Source: Anaerobacillus alkaliphilus
Lineage (GTDB): Bacteria > Bacillota > Bacilli > Bacillales > Anaerobacillaceae
Assembly (NCBI RefSeq): GCF_004116265.1
Contig: NZ_QOUX01000001.1
Span: 124,001-188,000 of the forward strand
DNA length: 64,000 nt
Reading direction: 5' to 3'
The translations under genes and the position numbers were made by a program. This document shows positions 43,414 through 51,535 of this stretch, in pieces (position 1 is the stretch's first letter; each line of letters begins with the position of its first letter). Under the pieces are notes generated by a model. It ran no database searches. It was not told the DNA's origin and worked only from the letters and a program-made list of their open reading frames with translations.

Positions 43414-43797
43414 ATGTTCAGACAAATGATGCGAGGGAAAATTCATCGTGCCAGGGTTACGCAAGCAAACTTAAACTATGTAGGTAGCGTGACAATTGAT
43501 GAAGATATTTTAGACGCTGTTGACATGCTACCAAATGAGAAGGTCCAAATCGTGAATAATAACAATGGTGCCAGACTTGAAACGTATATTATCCCAGGCG
43601 AGCGAGGTAGTGGTGTAGTTTGCTTAAACGGTGCTGCAGCAAGACTGGTTCAAGAAGGCGATGTAGTCATTATCATTTCATATGGCCTTTATACAAATGA
43701 AGAAGCAAAAACTCATCAACCAAAAGTAGCGATCATGGATGAAAATAATCGTATTGTAGAGATGCTTGGTACGGAACCAGCATTTACGATCCGATAA
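43414..43797 (+). CDS. panD: Aspartate 1-decarboxylase proenzyme
   Basis: Makes beta-alanine for PanC. The 127-residue proenzyme should cleave itself at Gly-Ser in NYVGSVTID (Ser near residue 25) to form the pyruvoyl cofactor. [13 protein letters not shown]... and the [19 protein letters not shown] stretch are typical. AGGAGG precedes the ATG at 43414. It is the third gene of panBCD. Confidence 0.97.
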   Translation: MFRQMMRGKIHRARVTQANLNYVGSVTIDEDILDAVDMLPNEKVQIVNNNNGARLETYIIPGERGSGVVCLNGAAARLVQEGDVVIIISYGLYTNEEAKTHQPKVAIMDENNRIVEMLGTEPAFTIR

Positions 43798-43820
43798 AGA
43801 CAGCTGTAAATTGAGAATAT

Positions 43821-43878
43821 AAATCTCCCTAATGTAAAACACTTAGCATAAGTTGTTTTAGCTGTTAGGGGGATTTTT
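43821..43878 (+). terminator. Long hairpin between panD and the TPR gene, covering its Shine-Dalgarno
   Basis: AAATCTCCCTAA (43821-43832) pairs with TTAGGGGGATTT (43865-43876) with one C/T-G adjustment, and TAAAACA / TTGTTTTA pair inside. The 3' arm ends in T residues and contains AGGGGGA, the ribosome-binding site of the gene at 43880. It may be both terminator of panBCD and a gate on translation of the next gene. Confidence 0.65.
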
Positions 43879-43879
43879 A

Positions 43880-44932
43880 ATGGAAAAATGGGTGAACGAT
43901 TGGCATACCCGATATTGGAAATTAAAAAAATCGATCGAAAAAAGCAACAATCTTAACGAAAACTTATATGAAGAGCTAGCAAAAGAATGCGGAGCTTTAC
44001 TAGATACTTGGATGGAAATGGAAGACAAACTAGAAGACATTAAAGAACTGAAAATTGAGAAAGCATCATCAACAAAATCGATTGCTGTTCAAGAACATTT
44101 AGAAGGACCTCATTACTTTGATTTAGAGATGTTTACTAAAGCAATTCCTACTTTAAAAGAAGAAATTGCCAATGAGAAACATCAAGAGCTAGTTCTTTAT
44201 TTGTACTTAGGCTTCTCCTATTTATATGAAGGAAAGTTTAACGAAGGAAAGGAAGCCTTTTTATTTGTTGTTCATACGACTTTAAATTCCTTAGAAAAAC
44301 ATTTTGCTTATGTTGGATTAGGCTGTCTATACGGTAGAGTTCATCAATATGAAGAGGCAATACACTATTTTGAAAAGGCTAATTCCCTTTATAATAATGC
44401 AGATGTTCCGTATAATATAGGCATGGCATTTGTAATGTTAAAAAATTATCAGCTTGCCGTTCCTTATTTAGAGAAAACGATTGAAGCAAATGAAGAAGAC
44501 GGAGAAGCGCAGTATTTTCTAGGTCATTGTTATTTAAAACTTGGCAATGAAACAAAAGCCTTCGAAGCATGGTATGCAGCATTACAGTCGTTGGAGTATA
44601 AAGATCTGTTAGTTACAATTGCATACGAATTTGAAAAGTATGGTTATTATTCAGCCGCAGTTCATTGCTATAAGAGAATTGAGGCACTTGGGTTTCATGA
44701 GGCTTGGGTATTTCATGGCATTGCTTGGAACTACGGATTGTTAGATGAGAAAAAACAGGCAATGACCATGTTTGAAGAGCTACTCGAGCAAAATGAAGAA
44801 GATATAAATATCTGGATTTCCTATTTGTGGCTTCTCTCAAAATGGGAGGATAAAGAGCGTTTTTACATGTATCTTGAAAAAGCAAGACAGCAAAAGATAC
44901 AGCACCCATTAATCGATAAAATTATCAATTAA
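43880..44932 (+). CDS. TPR-repeat protein of unknown function
   Basis: A 350-residue acidic cytoplasmic protein. The first 75 residues look like a coiled coil (KSIEKSNNLNENLYEELAKE). From about residue 95 tetratricopeptide units follow: YLYLGFSYLYEGKFNEGKEA, FAYVGLGCLYGRVHQYEEAI, VPYNIGMAFVMLKNYQLAV, AQYFLGHCYLKLGNETKAF and others to about 330. Such proteins bind other proteins. I do not recognise a specific family, and B. subtilis has no gene here. Its ribosome site lies in the hairpin at 43821-43878, suggesting controlled translation. It precedes dinG by about 155 bp. Confidence 0.75.
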   Translation: MEKWVNDWHTRYWKLKKSIEKSNNLNENLYEELAKECGALLDTWMEMEDKLEDIKELKIEKASSTKSIAVQEHLEGPHYFDLEMFTKAIPTLKEEIANEKHQELVLYLYLGFSYLYEGKFNEGKEAFLFVVHTTLNSLEKHFAYVGLGCLYGRVHQYEEAIHYFEKANSLYNNADVPYNIGMAFVMLKNYQLAVPYLEKTIEANEEDGEAQYFLGHCYLKLGNETKAFEAWYAALQSLEYKDLLVTIAYEFEKYGYYSAAVHCYKRIEALGFHEAWVFHGIAWNYGLLDEKKQAMTMFEELLEQNEEDINIWISYLWLLSKWEDKERFYMYLEKARQQKIQHPLIDKIIN

Positions 44933-45089
44933 TGGTATGATGGGATAATACTAAGACAAATTATACAAAAAAGGTTCAGGGGTAAAAACCCTTGGACTTT
45001 TCGCTGTAAACTTTAAAATGGTTATTTAACTCACTAGTTATGCTGGGGGAATGAATACATATAAAAGGGCGTTTTGAGAGGTGAAGCTA

Positions 45090-47900
45090 GTGAAAAATAA
45101 ATACGTCGTAGTAGACTTAGAAACAACTGGTAATAACCCTAAAAAGGGAGATCGTATTATCCAAATTGGTGCTGTGGTTGTTGAAGACGGAAAGATAGTT
45201 GAGAGATTTTCTAGCTTTATAAATCCTGAAATGGAAATTCCAGCTTTTATTCAACAATTTACTGGAATTAATAATGAAGATGTAGCAGATGCTCCACTAT
45301 TCAGTACCGTTGCGCCTAAAATCATGGAGTACTTAAATGGGGCATATTTTGTTGCCCATAATGTTCCTTTTGACTTATCATTTTTGCAATTTGAATTAGA
45401 ACTATCAGGGTATAACTCCTTTCATGGTCCTATTATTGATACTGTCGAGTTATCAAGGCTACTCTTACCTTCTGAAGAAAGCTTTAAGCTGAGTCAATTG
45501 GCTACGAAATTAAACCTACATCATGATCGTCCTCACCAAGCAGATAGTGACGCGGAGGTTACGGCAGAGATTTTATTAATTCTCTTAGAAAAAATAAGTC
45601 AATTACCTTTACTAACATTACAAAGGTTAAAGCCGATTGTTTCAAGACTTGATAGTTCCTTGGATGAAATTTTACAATCAGTCATTAACGAGAAATTAAC
45701 ATCCGTTCCTATCGTTAATTCAGAATTGGAGGAGTTCCGTCAATTAGTACTTAGAAAGTCATACTCAGTCAATAAAGATGACTTCTTAGATGACATTCCG
45801 GAGTTTAAAGAAGAAATAGAAGCCATTGAAAAAAGACTTTCAAGCCAGATGGCTGGCTTTGAAATAAGGGAAGGGCAAAAGGAGATGATGGAATTAATTG
45901 ACGAAGCATTAGCGTCGAATCAACATCTCTTGGTAGAAGCGGGTACAGGAACAGGTAAATCGTTGGCTTATTTACTACCTGGGTTATTCTATGCGAAAGA
46001 ATCAAAATCTTCGTTAGTGATTAGTACACATACCGTTCAGCTGCAACAGCAACTAATTGAACGAGATATGAAGATTTTAAAAGCCGCTGTCCCATTTCCA
46101 TTTCGCTCAGCTGTTTTAAAGGGTAGGAGTCATTACTTATGCTTAAGGAAGTTTGAACAAAAGCTAGATGATCAAATTGACCAAAACTACGATACGCTTC
46201 TCTCTAAAGGGCAAATCCTAATTTGGCTTACAGAAACGCTTGAAGGAGATGTAGAGCAGGTGAACCTCCCAAGCGGTGGCAGATTATTCTGGAATGAAGT
46301 ACAGAGTGATGCGTTGACATGTATCGGCAAGCATTGTCCTTGGTTTTCAAGGTGTTTTTATCATCGTGCAAGAAATAATGCGTATGGAGCAGATTTAATA
46401 GTTACCAATCATGCATTATTGTTTACCGATCTGACACAAGATCATCAATTACTCCCAAGCTATAAACAAGTAATCGTTGATGAAGCACATCATCTTGAAG
46501 AAGTCGCAAGTGATCACTTCGGACTGCGAACCGATTATTTTGTCTTCCACCAGTTGTTCTCAAGGTTAGGTACACTTGAAAGTAATGATTTATTACAGCA
46601 AATCTCAGTTTTGCAGGAAGAACTTAGTTTGAATTTAGAACCTACTTTAGAAAAACTCGACCAATTTACTCTTGATGTAAAATTCGAGCTAGATGAATGT
46701 TTTCGTCTCATTCATTCGACAATTGTCAATCGCTTTGGTCATTCGAACAGTGAAGTAGGAAGGAAAAGTATGCGATATTTCCCACATCAAATGACAGGGA
46801 AAGGCTGGCGTGAAATACAAGAAACAGTCTTGCGGGTACAGATGCTTTTAAAAGACGGCTTGAAGGCCATGAAAACAGTGATAGATGAGATATCGCTTGA
46901 AGAAGATGAGTTAAACTTTCAGCAGATCGGTACTTTTACTGCCTTTAAAGGTGTTTATGGGAATATCTCAGATGAAAAGGGCAAACTAGAAGAATTGTTG
47001 CTTCAGTATGATCCAAATTTTGTTTATTGGATGGAAGTTGACGCGAAAGGTGCTAGAAATGCAACCTTTATTTATAATAAACCAATTGAAGTATCAGAAA
47101 TAATAGCGGAGAACTTCTTTAGTAAGAAGTCAAGTGTCATAATGACATCAGCAACATTAACGGTAAGAAACTCTTTTGATTACATCGTTAATCGTTTAGG
47201 TTTAGGAGATTTTGGAGTAGTTACCCGAGTAATCGAATCCCCTTTTCGCTATGCTGACCAAGTACAATTGATGATACCAACGACATTGCCAAATATTAAA
47301 GAAGTTGATGAAGCGGAATATATTTACGAGGTTGTTACTAGTATTTTAGAGATTGCCAAAGTTACGAAAGGTAGAATGTTAGTGCTGTTTACCTCCTATG
47401 ATATGCTCAGAAAAGCTTATTATCAACTAAAGGATTGTATTGTCAATGAAGAGTTTGTGCTTTTTGGGCAGGGGATTAGTAGTGGTAGTCGAGCGAAACT
47501 AACAAAAAACTTTAAACAATTTGATCGTGCAATTTTGTTTGGAACAAGTAGTTTCTGGGAAGGTGTAGATATCCCGGGAGAAGACTTAAGTTGTTTAATT
47601 ATCGTCAGGCTTCCCTTTTCTCCTCCTGATAATCCAGTGTTTGAGGCGAGAAGTGAGTATATTAAGGAACAAGGGAAAAGTCCATTTATGGAACTGTCGT
47701 TACCACAGGCAATCATTCGCTTTAAGCAAGGATTTGGCCGGTTAATTCGTTCATCACATGACCGCGGAGCCATTTTCGTATTTGACCGAAGAATTACTGA
47801 AACACGCTATGGAAAGCTTTTTATTCAATCACTACCAACAGTACCTTTAAAAGAAAACTCTTTACAGGAACTATTATATGACTTAGAAAATTGGTTATAA
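45090..47900 (+). CDS. dinG: DinG-family ATP-dependent helicase with 3'-5' exonuclease domain
   Basis: A 936-residue fusion: a DEDD exonuclease domain (VVVDLETTGNNPKKGDRI at residues 6-23, AHNVPFDLSFL, HQADSDAEVTAEIL) and an XPD/DinG-like superfamily 2 helicase with LVEAGTGTGKSLAYLLP (Walker A, about 282-298), VIVDEAHHLEE (DEAH), and FGRLIRSSHDRG (motif VI). The Cys-rich segment CIGKHCPWFSRC may mark a reduced or absent Fe-S cluster, as in other Bacillus DinG proteins. GTG 45090 is taken, with GAGAGG 7 bp upstream. Involved in DNA repair by family. Confidence 0.93.
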   Translation: MKNKYVVVDLETTGNNPKKGDRIIQIGAVVVEDGKIVERFSSFINPEMEIPAFIQQFTGINNEDVADAPLFSTVAPKIMEYLNGAYFVAHNVPFDLSFLQFELELSGYNSFHGPIIDTVELSRLLLPSEESFKLSQLATKLNLHHDRPHQADSDAEVTAEILLILLEKISQLPLLTLQRLKPIVSRLDSSLDEILQSVINEKLTSVPIVNSELEEFRQLVLRKSYSVNKDDFLDDIPEFKEEIEAIEKRLSSQMAGFEIREGQKEMMELIDEALASNQHLLVEAGTGTGKSLAYLLPGLFYAKESKSSLVISTHTVQLQQQLIERDMKILKAAVPFPFRSAVLKGRSHYLCLRKFEQKLDDQIDQNYDTLLSKGQILIWLTETLEGDVEQVNLPSGGRLFWNEVQSDALTCIGKHCPWFSRCFYHRARNNAYGADLIVTNHALLFTDLTQDHQLLPSYKQVIVDEAHHLEEVASDHFGLRTDYFVFHQLFSRLGTLESNDLLQQISVLQEELSLNLEPTLEKLDQFTLDVKFELDECFRLIHSTIVNRFGHSNSEVGRKSMRYFPHQMTGKGWREIQETVLRVQMLLKDGLKAMKTVIDEISLEEDELNFQQIGTFTAFKGVYGNISDEKGKLEELLLQYDPNFVYWMEVDAKGARNATFIYNKPIEVSEIIAENFFSKKSSVIMTSATLTVRNSFDYIVNRLGLGDFGVVTRVIESPFRYADQVQLMIPTTLPNIKEVDEAEYIYEVVTSILEIAKVTKGRMLVLFTSYDMLRKAYYQLKDCIVNEEFVLFGQGISSGSRAKLTKNFKQFDRAILFGTSSFWEGVDIPGEDLSCLIIVRLPFSPPDNPVFEARSEYIKEQGKSPFMELSLPQAIIRFKQGFGRLIRSSHDRGAIFVFDRRITETRYGKLFIQSLPTVPLKENSLQELLYDLENWL

Positions 47901-47938
47901 TGTAAAAGATTTGAAACATGTATCTCGGAGTGATGATC

Positions 47939-48835
47939 TTGAAAAAAGTTTTAGCTATCGTTTTCTTAGTAATAAGTATCATTTTGTCACCGACAATCGC
48001 TTTAGCAGAGCGTGAAACGATTGAAGTCGACTTAAATCTTGAAGAGCAGGATTTAGCCTATACATTCTTCGATTTATCTAATGGGGAAGCTACCTTATTG
48101 CAATCGGGAAAAGGGCAAAATATCCTCATCGATACAGGAAGCCTTGAATCTCAAGAAGAATTAGAGCAAAGGTTGAAGATGTATGATGTTGAATTCATCG
48201 ACACAATTATCATTACAAATCAAACTGAAGAGTACACGGGAAACTTGCAGTGGTTAATTGATAATTTTAATGTTAAAACTGTTATCGTTCCAGCAATTCT
48301 GAAAAATCAAATGGTATCCTTTTATTTTCTTCATGATAAAGAAGTGATTGGTTGGAAAAAGGGAGACTCAACAGAATTAATTCCGTTTTTAAAGTCGGAG
48401 GTTATTTATGTTGAGGAACGCGAAGGTGTAGATCAGGGTGCCTTAGCCATATTATTTAGCTATGGGAAACAAACATTATTGTTTATGGGCATTGCTGACA
48501 AACAAGTGGAAAAGCAATTAGTTGAAGAATATTCACTAAAATCAACAATCCTTAAGGTAGCTGATTTTGGAAGTGCGAAAGGAACTACCCAACGTTTTTT
48601 GGACGAAGTAGATCCGCAAGTGGCTATTCTTTTTAAGAAAAAGGATTTTCCAGTTAGTGAACTCGTATTGGAACGGCTTCAAGAAACGTGGATCGATATC
48701 TACCAAACATATCGATTAGGTACTGTTTCAATTAAATGTCATAATGATGATTACGAAATCTTGACAGTAAGACCAGAGGAAGAAGAGTTTTCCTTCGGAT
48801 TAGCGAATAACTTATCGAAACTATTTAAAAAATAG
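47939..48835 (+). CDS. Secreted metallo-beta-lactamase-fold protein (ComEC-C-like) with a degenerate active site
   Basis: A 298-residue protein with a signal peptide (MKKVLAIVFLVISIILSPTIALA from the TTG at 47939, cleavage after ALA). The mature part resembles the ComEC C-terminal hydrolase-like domain: FFDLSNGEATLLQSGKGQNILIDTGS matches the FxDVGxGDAxLI...ILIDTG pattern. The metal motif, normally LSHxDxDHxGG, reads ITNQTEEYTGNL, so the histidines and Asp are lost. The later GIADKQVEKQLVEEY matches the GD-x region, with Asp. It is probably non-catalytic. Why TTG: GGAG 8 bp upstream; the ATG at 47933 is too close. Lies between dinG and the MtaD-like gene. Confidence 0.8.
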   Translation: MKKVLAIVFLVISIILSPTIALAERETIEVDLNLEEQDLAYTFFDLSNGEATLLQSGKGQNILIDTGSLESQEELEQRLKMYDVEFIDTIIITNQTEEYTGNLQWLIDNFNVKTVIVPAILKNQMVSFYFLHDKEVIGWKKGDSTELIPFLKSEVIYVEEREGVDQGALAILFSYGKQTLLFMGIADKQVEKQLVEEYSLKSTILKVADFGSAKGTTQRFLDEVDPQVAILFKKKDFPVSELVLERLQETWIDIYQTYRLGTVSIKCHNDDYEILTVRPEEEEFSFGLANNLSKLFKK

Positions 48836-48860
48836 TGTGATCTAACAAAAGGAGAAACGG

Positions 48861-50159
48861 ATGAAACAGCTTTTTTACAATGGGGTCATTGTTACTGGGG
48901 AAAATCAGGTAGTCATACCTGACGGATTTATGGTAGTAGAAGATGGAGTCATAGAGGTAGTTGGTACACAAGATCAATTAGATCAATTTTCATCAATACC
49001 TAATAAAGTAAACCTAAAAGGTAACTGGTTAATACCAGGCCTAATAAATACACATGGACATATTGGCAGTACCTTATTGAGAGGTTATGGGGATGACCTT
49101 CCATTAGCTACTTGGCTCGAAACGAAAATGTGGCCAATGGAAGCTAAATTCACAGATGAAACTATTAATGCAGCAGCGTCACTAGCTATCTTAGAAATGC
49201 TTAAAAGTGGGACAACGACATTCTTAGAGATGTACCATCTTCATTTAGACTTAATCGCAAATTTGGTTGATACATCGGGGATCCGTTCTTGTTTGACTAG
49301 AGGAATGATAGGTCTATGTTCTAAGACTGAACAAGAAAGTAAGCTTGCAGAAGCACTACAATTAAGTAGGGATCTAAGAAAAATTGGGCAGGGGAGAATT
49401 ACAACAATGTTAGCCCCTCATGCTCCTTATACATGTCCACCAGAATTTCTAGAAATGATTGTCCATGAAGCAAAGAAGCAGCATTTGCCAATTCACACGC
49501 ATTTGTCTGAAACAGCAAAGGAAGTAAGTGAACACTTTACTAAGTATGGAAAAAGACCTGTGGAGCATTTAGCAGAGATAGGAGTTTTTGATGTTCATAC
49601 TTTAATTGCACATGGAGTTCATTTAACGGATGAGGAACTAGACATTTTGGAGAAATATCAAGTAGCAGTTTCCCATAATCCAATGAGCAATTTAAAACTT
49701 GGATCTGGGATTGCTCCTGTTGGAAAAATGCTTAAGAAACAAATTTTGGTGTCAATTGGGACAGATAGTGCAGCTTCTAATAATAACCTAGATATGTTTC
49801 AAGAGATGCGAATGGCGGCTTTAATTCATAAAGGGAGCAGTGAAGATCCAACGGTCGTCTCAGCCAATGAGGCATTTTTGATGGCTACTTATAACGGCGC
49901 TAAGGCATTAGGGTTTGACAGTCTTGGTCTTGTCGAGGTAGGTTATGCTGCTGATTTTGTGATTGTCAATGCAGAGAAGCCCCATCTCCAACCGAATAGC
50001 CATGTTTTATCACATCTAGTTTATTCTGCATCAGGAGCAGATGTAGTAGAAGTTTATGTAAACGGCAAATGCCTAGTACGGGACGGTCAGTGTTTAACCA
50101 TGGATGAAGAACAAATTATTTTTTATGCTAATAAAGCCTTTAAGAAGTTATACTCATAA
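48861..50159 (+). CDS. mtaD: Amidohydrolase deaminase, MtaD-like (5-methylthioadenosine/SAH deaminase, or aminofutalosine deaminase)
   Basis: A 432-residue zinc/iron amidohydrolase. The metal motif NTHGHIG is at residues about 67-73, HTHLSET near 217-223 (His), AHGVHL near 250 and IGTDSAASNNNLDMFQEM near 302-319 (Asp ligand). The family deaminates 5'-methylthioadenosine and S-adenosylhomocysteine; the related MqnX deaminates 6-amino-6-deoxyfutalosine in menaquinone synthesis. Since mqnA is encoded 40 kb upstream, either function is possible. The ATG at 48861 follows AAAGGAGA. Confidence 0.9.
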   Translation: MKQLFYNGVIVTGENQVVIPDGFMVVEDGVIEVVGTQDQLDQFSSIPNKVNLKGNWLIPGLINTHGHIGSTLLRGYGDDLPLATWLETKMWPMEAKFTDETINAAASLAILEMLKSGTTTFLEMYHLHLDLIANLVDTSGIRSCLTRGMIGLCSKTEQESKLAEALQLSRDLRKIGQGRITTMLAPHAPYTCPPEFLEMIVHEAKKQHLPIHTHLSETAKEVSEHFTKYGKRPVEHLAEIGVFDVHTLIAHGVHLTDEELDILEKYQVAVSHNPMSNLKLGSGIAPVGKMLKKQILVSIGTDSAASNNNLDMFQEMRMAALIHKGSSEDPTVVSANEAFLMATYNGAKALGFDSLGLVEVGYAADFVIVNAEKPHLQPNSHVLSHLVYSASGADVVEVYVNGKCLVRDGQCLTMDEEQIIFYANKAFKKLYS

Positions 50160-50165
50160 AAAAAG

Positions 50166-50246
50166 AGGCTTAGCTCATAACTATGGTATGATCTAAATAA
50201 GCTTGCTGAGGACTTATTTAGACCAATTGAAATGAGTAAGCCTTTT
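50166..50246 (+). terminator. Long nested hairpin after the MtaD-like gene; 50160-50638 gap
   Basis: AGGCTTAGCTCAT (50166-50178) pairs with ATGAGTAAGCCT (50232-50243) and an inner perfect 10-bp pair TCTAAATAAG / CTTATTTAGA (50192-50201, 50213-50222) lies within, followed by TTTT. It is longer than a usual terminator. The following 390 bp to ypmA hold only one more terminator-like hairpin (AAGAAAAA ... TTTTTCTT near 50311-50336); I found no ORF with support. Confidence 0.6.
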
Positions 50247-50638
50247 GAATGATTAGGTGTAGGTTTTGGAGGTTATTTAGTTGTACTTCGTACTACATGT
50301 AAAGAGTTCATAAGAAAAAAATTAGGTTTTTCTTAATGAATTTGGAAAAGCAGTTTGTCTAAAGCAAAAACTTAATGTGTTTTCTACCTTAGGTCTTTCT
50401 GGCGATGATAAAGAAAAGCTCTCTTTTTCCATTTGGTACCAATCACATATGCTTAGGTTTGTTATTGGTTTGTTAGTAAGAGATGTCTGTTTCACGCTCA
50501 CGCCTCCTTTGTTGAGCGGTATCTTTATTATCTCCGGTAAGTAGTGAGGTATGTTTAGTAATATTTAAAAGTCAAGGAAGAAAGCTTTCCATTAAAAAGT
50601 GTATAGACAAAAAGAGGGTCTAGAAAGGGAGAGTTTCG

Positions 50639-50806
50639 GTGAATAAAATAGAAGTAATCTCTACTGTTAAAGTTAACAAATCATCAGATTTATATAAGAT
50701 AGTCGATACATGTAATCGAACACTTAAGGATCGCGATTTAATGTTTGGTCTAGCGTTAGATGAAAAAGATAAAACAAAAATGGTATTTACCATTTATCGT
50801 ACATAA
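50639..50806 (+). CDS. ypmA: YpmA, small DUF4264 protein
   Basis: A 55-residue product from the GTG at 50639 with GAAAGGGAGAG upstream. The sequence (STVKVNKSSDLYKIVDTCNR, then FGLALDEKDKTKMVFTIYRT) agrees well with what I recall of B. subtilis YpmA, including the SSDLYKxVDTLNRTLK and MFGLALDE stretches and the TIYRT end. Position between dinG/other genes and ypmB is conserved. The function is unknown. Only 8 bp separate it from ypmB. Confidence 0.88.
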   Translation: MNKIEVISTVKVNKSSDLYKIVDTCNRTLKDRDLMFGLALDEKDKTKMVFTIYRT

Positions 50807-50814
50807 GGTAAACT

Positions 50815-51294
50815 ATGGGGAAAATTTTTGGATTTATTGGTGTACTTGTAATGATATTCTTTTTTTGGCAATCTTATTTGTTCTTTTCTGAAGCTAAAGA
50901 ACCTATTCGTGAAGCTAACAGTGAAGCAGCTAACTACGTAATTGAACATATTGGTGTAGAAGAATTCGTTAGTGTAAATTTTTATCATGGTTCAGAAAGC
51001 TACCAAGTATTTGAGGCACTTGATGTTAATGGCGAAGAGATCTATATCTGGGTAGCAGAAGCGTTAGATTCGCATGTCGTGAAACCAAAAAGCGATGGAA
51101 TAAGTTTTGATGATGTCTCTCTTTTTATCAAACAAGAGCTAACCCCCAAAAAGTTAATTAGTATTAAGCTTGGTATGGAAAATACAATTCCATTATATGA
51201 GATAACATACAAAGATCAACAAAATCGTCTCTCCTATTATTTTATCAGTTTTAAAGATGGCACTTATTTAAAGAATTACCATTTAGCGAAATAA
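50815..51294 (+). CDS. ypmB: YpmB, membrane-anchored DUF5590 protein
   Basis: A 159-residue protein with an N-terminal membrane helix (residues about 2-26) and an extracytoplasmic part that resembles two PepSY-like modules: EAANYVIEHIGVEEF ... YIWVAEAL and KKLISIKLGMENTIPLYEITYKDQQNRLSYYFISF. Position after ypmA and before aspB as in B. subtilis. Role unknown. ATG at 50815. Confidence 0.87.
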   Translation: MGKIFGFIGVLVMIFFFWQSYLFFSEAKEPIREANSEAANYVIEHIGVEEFVSVNFYHGSESYQVFEALDVNGEEIYIWVAEALDSHVVKPKSDGISFDDVSLFIKQELTPKKLISIKLGMENTIPLYEITYKDQQNRLSYYFISFKDGTYLKNYHLAK

Positions 51295-51403
51295 CAATTT
51301 CAATAATTATCTGAAAAAGAACTTGAAAGCAGATTAGAACAGATTTATAGTATGATTTAAGATCATATCTTACTTAGCTTGGTAAACAAAAACAAATAAA
51401 TAA

Positions 51404-51515
51404 TTGGCTAGCTCAAGGCGCCAGCAGCTCGGTGGTAATCATCGGCCAGGCAAAAGTGAAACGATTATCTAGCAGTAATGTTTCTGCTAGGCAGGCGCTT
51501 TAAGCTTTTCTTAGT
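51404..51515 (+). repeat. Dispersed repeat family 2, copy 2
   Basis: Starts TTGGCTAGCTCAAGGCGCC and ends GGCAGGCGCTTTAAGCTTTTC; ends fold by GGCGCC / GGCGC-type pairing, and CTAGCAG / CTGCTAG form an inner 7-bp hairpin (about 51470-51490). Counterpart of the longer 12072-12276 element. It separates ypmB from aspB. Confidence 0.72.
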
Positions 51516-51535
51516 TGGATTGGGAGGAATATTAA

